DNA of 64,000 bases from Massilia sp. UMI-21. Its GTDB lineage: Bacteria; Pseudomonadota; Gammaproteobacteria; Burkholderiales; Burkholderiaceae_D. The stretch covers positions 3,348,001-3,412,000 of the forward strand of contig CP063848.1 in assembly GCA_015277795.1 (NCBI GenBank), in the 5' to 3' direction. The position numbers were made by a program, and so were the translations under genes. Position 1 is the stretch's first letter; every line of letters begins with the position of its first letter. This document shows positions 62,423 through 64,000 of the stretch, in pieces. Under the pieces are notes generated by a model. That model saw only the letters and a program-made list of their open reading frames with translations. It had not been told where the DNA came from and did not search any database.

Positions 62423-63343
62423 ATGTCCGTCCACCCTCCTTCCGAACACCTGCACGCCCACCTCGACGGCGACGCCAGCCACGCCCACGTGATCGAGGGC
62501 CGCAGCCAGCTGGCCCTGTCGATGGCGCTCGGCCTGACCCTGCTGTTCGCCATCATCGAAGCCGTGACCGGTTTCATCTCCAACTCGCTGGCCCTGATCT
62601 CGGACGCCGGCCATATGGTGACCGACGCCGCCGCGCTCGGCCTGGCCCTGATGGCCCAGGCCATCGCCGCGCGCCCGCCGTCGGCGCGCCACTCCTTCGG
62701 CTTCGTGCGCGCCGAGGCGCTGGCCGCTTTCGTGAACAGCCTGGCGATGTTGCTGCTGGTCGCCTGGATCATGTGGGAAGCCGGGCAACGCCTGCTGCAC
62801 CCGGAACCGGTCCAGGGCGGCGTGGTGCTGGTGGTGGCGGCCATCGGCGCCGCCATCAACCTGCTGGTGGCCTGGGTGCTGTCGCGCGACAACCAGAGCA
62901 TCAACACCCGCGCTGCGCTGGTGAACGTCATGGGCGACCTGCTCGGCTCGATCGCCGCGATCGCCTCGGGCGCCATCATCTACTTCACCGGCTGGCTGCG
63001 GGTCGACCCGATCCTGTCGATCTTCGTTGCCCTGCTGATCCTGCGCTCGACATCCGGCATCCTGCGCGAGTCCTACCACTTCCTGATGGAAGGCGTCCCG
63101 AGCGCGATCGACTACCTGGCGGTCGGCGCCGACCTGAAGGGGGTCGACGGCGTGCTCGACGTGCATGACCTGCATGTGTGGGATATGTCCCCGGGGCATC
63201 CGGCCCTCATCGGCCACCTGGAGATCGCCAACCTGGAACAATGGCCGGCAGTGCTCGACGCGGTACGCGCCATGCTGCGCGAACGGCACGGGATCGACCA
63301 TGTGACCCTGCAGCCGGAGGCGGCCGGCGGCAAGTCGCTGTAG
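62423..63343 (+). CDS. Cation diffusion facilitator (ZitB/CzcD-like metal exporter)
   Basis: A 306-residue inner-membrane exporter of divalent metals, probably zinc. A His-rich N-terminus (HPPSEHLHAHLDGDASHAHV) is followed by six membrane segments and a C-terminal cytoplasmic ferredoxin-like domain with DLHVWDMSPGH. The metal-site motifs ALISDAGHMVTDAAALG (TM2) and LVNVMGDLLGS (TM5) carry the expected His and Asp; the TM5 site reads N-x3-D rather than H-x3-D. It stands alone, divergent from tRNA-Val. Confidence 0.9.
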   Translation: MSVHPPSEHLHAHLDGDASHAHVIEGRSQLALSMALGLTLLFAIIEAVTGFISNSLALISDAGHMVTDAAALGLALMAQAIAARPPSARHSFGFVRAEALAAFVNSLAMLLLVAWIMWEAGQRLLHPEPVQGGVVLVVAAIGAAINLLVAWVLSRDNQSINTRAALVNVMGDLLGSIAAIASGAIIYFTGWLRVDPILSIFVALLILRSTSGILRESYHFLMEGVPSAIDYLAVGADLKGVDGVLDVHDLHVWDMSPGHPALIGHLEIANLEQWPAVLDAVRAMLRERHGIDHVTLQPEAAGGKSL

Positions 63344-63432
63344 CCGATTGCCGGTCCTTGTAAGTCCGTTCTTACCTGCGGCTGGCAGGCACGCCGATAC
63401 GCGCGGGGCTGCGCGGCCCGCATAATCCTCCC

Positions 63433-64000
63433 ATGGATTGCTCCCGCACAGTATTCGACACCCTCATCATCGGCGGCGGCCCGGCCGGCCTGACCGCCGC
63501 GGTCTACCTGCGCCGCTTCACGCGCCACGTCGCCCTGGTCGACAAGGGCAACAGCCGCCTGTCCTGGATTCCGGTCTCGCACAACTACCCGGGTTTCCCG
63601 GAAGGCATCAACGGCGTGCAACTGCTCGAGAACCTGCGCGCCCAGCTCGCCAACTACGGCGGCAGCGTGATGCCGGGCGAGATCCTCGACCTGCGCCTGG
63701 AAGACGGCATGTTCGTCGCCGACTATGCGCCGGCAAGCGGCGGCGAGCCCTGCCAGCTGCGCGCCCACACCGTGCTGCTGGCCACCGGCGTGGCCGATGC
63801 CGGCATGCCGGTCGAGCGCTGGGACGAGGCGGTGCGCTGCGGCGCCGTGCGCCTGTGCCCGGTGTGCGACGGCTGGGATGTGATCGACAAGCGCATCGGC
63901 GTGGTCACGTCAAGCACCAACCCGGTCGGCCACGCCCTGTTCATGCGCACCTTCAGCGCCGACGTGCTGCTGTTCGAGCGCGGCCCGGAATCGACCCTGA
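63433..64000 (+). CDS. Thioredoxin-reductase-like FAD/NAD(P) oxidoreductase (partial)
   Basis: The first 189 residues of a flavoprotein cut by the window end. The N-terminal FAD motif is FDTLIIGGGPAGLTAAVYLR, followed by the LLATGVAD motif. A CPVCD motif (CPVCDGWD) lies where thioredoxin reductase has its redox-active CATC, so a CxxC disulphide is likely. The second nucleotide-binding motif is atypical: GVVTSSTNPVGHALFMRT in place of GGGDSAVEEAL-like sequence. It follows the metal exporter by 89 bp. The partner is unknown. Confidence 0.82.
   Translation, partial: MDCSRTVFDTLIIGGGPAGLTAAVYLRRFTRHVALVDKGNSRLSWIPVSHNYPGFPEGINGVQLLENLRAQLANYGGSVMPGEILDLRLEDGMFVADYAPASGGEPCQLRAHTVLLATGVADAGMPVERWDEAVRCGAVRLCPVCDGWDVIDKRIGVVTSSTNPVGHALFMRTFSADVLLFERGPESTL

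Overview
The window is about 65% GC, densely coding chromosomal DNA from a betaproteobacterium. Gene content and order suggest the Oxalobacteraceae, most likely Massilia/Telluria. The main clues are the thrS-infC-rpmI-rplT-pheS-pheT-ihfA-merR block, a tandem glycine riboswitch before gcvTHP, a fimT-pilVWXY1 minor pilin cluster, a ligA-zipA-smc block and a DUF1631 protein. This is inference from gene families, not a database match. No prophage, plasmid, CRISPR array or large island was seen. One complete insertion sequence is present.

Layout. 1-1945 (minus): polar amino-acid ABC transporter, a binding protein and two permeases, the last cut by the window edge. 2139-3644 (plus): exonuclease III and a LysE-type exporter. 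3661-6066 (minus): secreted GH31 glycosidase. 6282-7220 (minus): secreted amidohydrolase-fold protein, divergent from a POT peptide transporter (7401-8927) that is followed by an aminotransferase. 10232-13523 (minus): three-gene module of a small unknown protein, a two-domain KaiC-like ATPase and a cytoplasmic hybrid histidine kinase. 13765-15522: DUF885 protein. 15553-24583 (minus): small secreted protein, def, galU, ligA, zipA, smc. 24788-27082: DUF1631. 27365-28240: KGG-type stress protein and an orphan ClpP-like protein. 28378-33281: promoter, tandem glycine riboswitch, gcvT, gcvH, a three-hairpin repeat and gcvP. 33343-35103: chemotaxis receptor preceded by an apparently coupled 25-codon ORF. 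35332-37044: outer-membrane protein and DUF3108. 37068-38136: IS1595-family element. 38142-39806: prfC. 39961-47890: type IV pilus cluster pilE-fimT-pilV-pilW-pilX-pilY1. 48002-50056: TctD/TctE-like two-component system. 50315-53631: Crp/Fnr-like regulator, CHASE3 histidine kinase and NarL-type regulator. 53894-62291 (minus): translation block from tRNA-Val through thrS, infC, rpmI, rplT, pheS, pheT and ihfA to a MerR-like regulator. 62423-64000: CDF metal exporter and the start of a thioredoxin-reductase-like flavoprotein.

How the genes work together. Most of the window is housekeeping: translation, replication/segregation, glycine cleavage and division. The accessory content is regulatory or surface-directed: pili, three histidine kinases, a chemoreceptor and the KaiC-like module.

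The least ordinary observations are these: the KaiC-like module lacks the clock phosphosites; infC starts with ATA; the chemoreceptor has a leader ORF carrying the only good ribosome binding site; a palindromic repeat element sits inside the gcv operon; a coding-like, start-less frame lies directly behind tRNA-Val; and a 9-bp tandem repeat separates two signalling genes.
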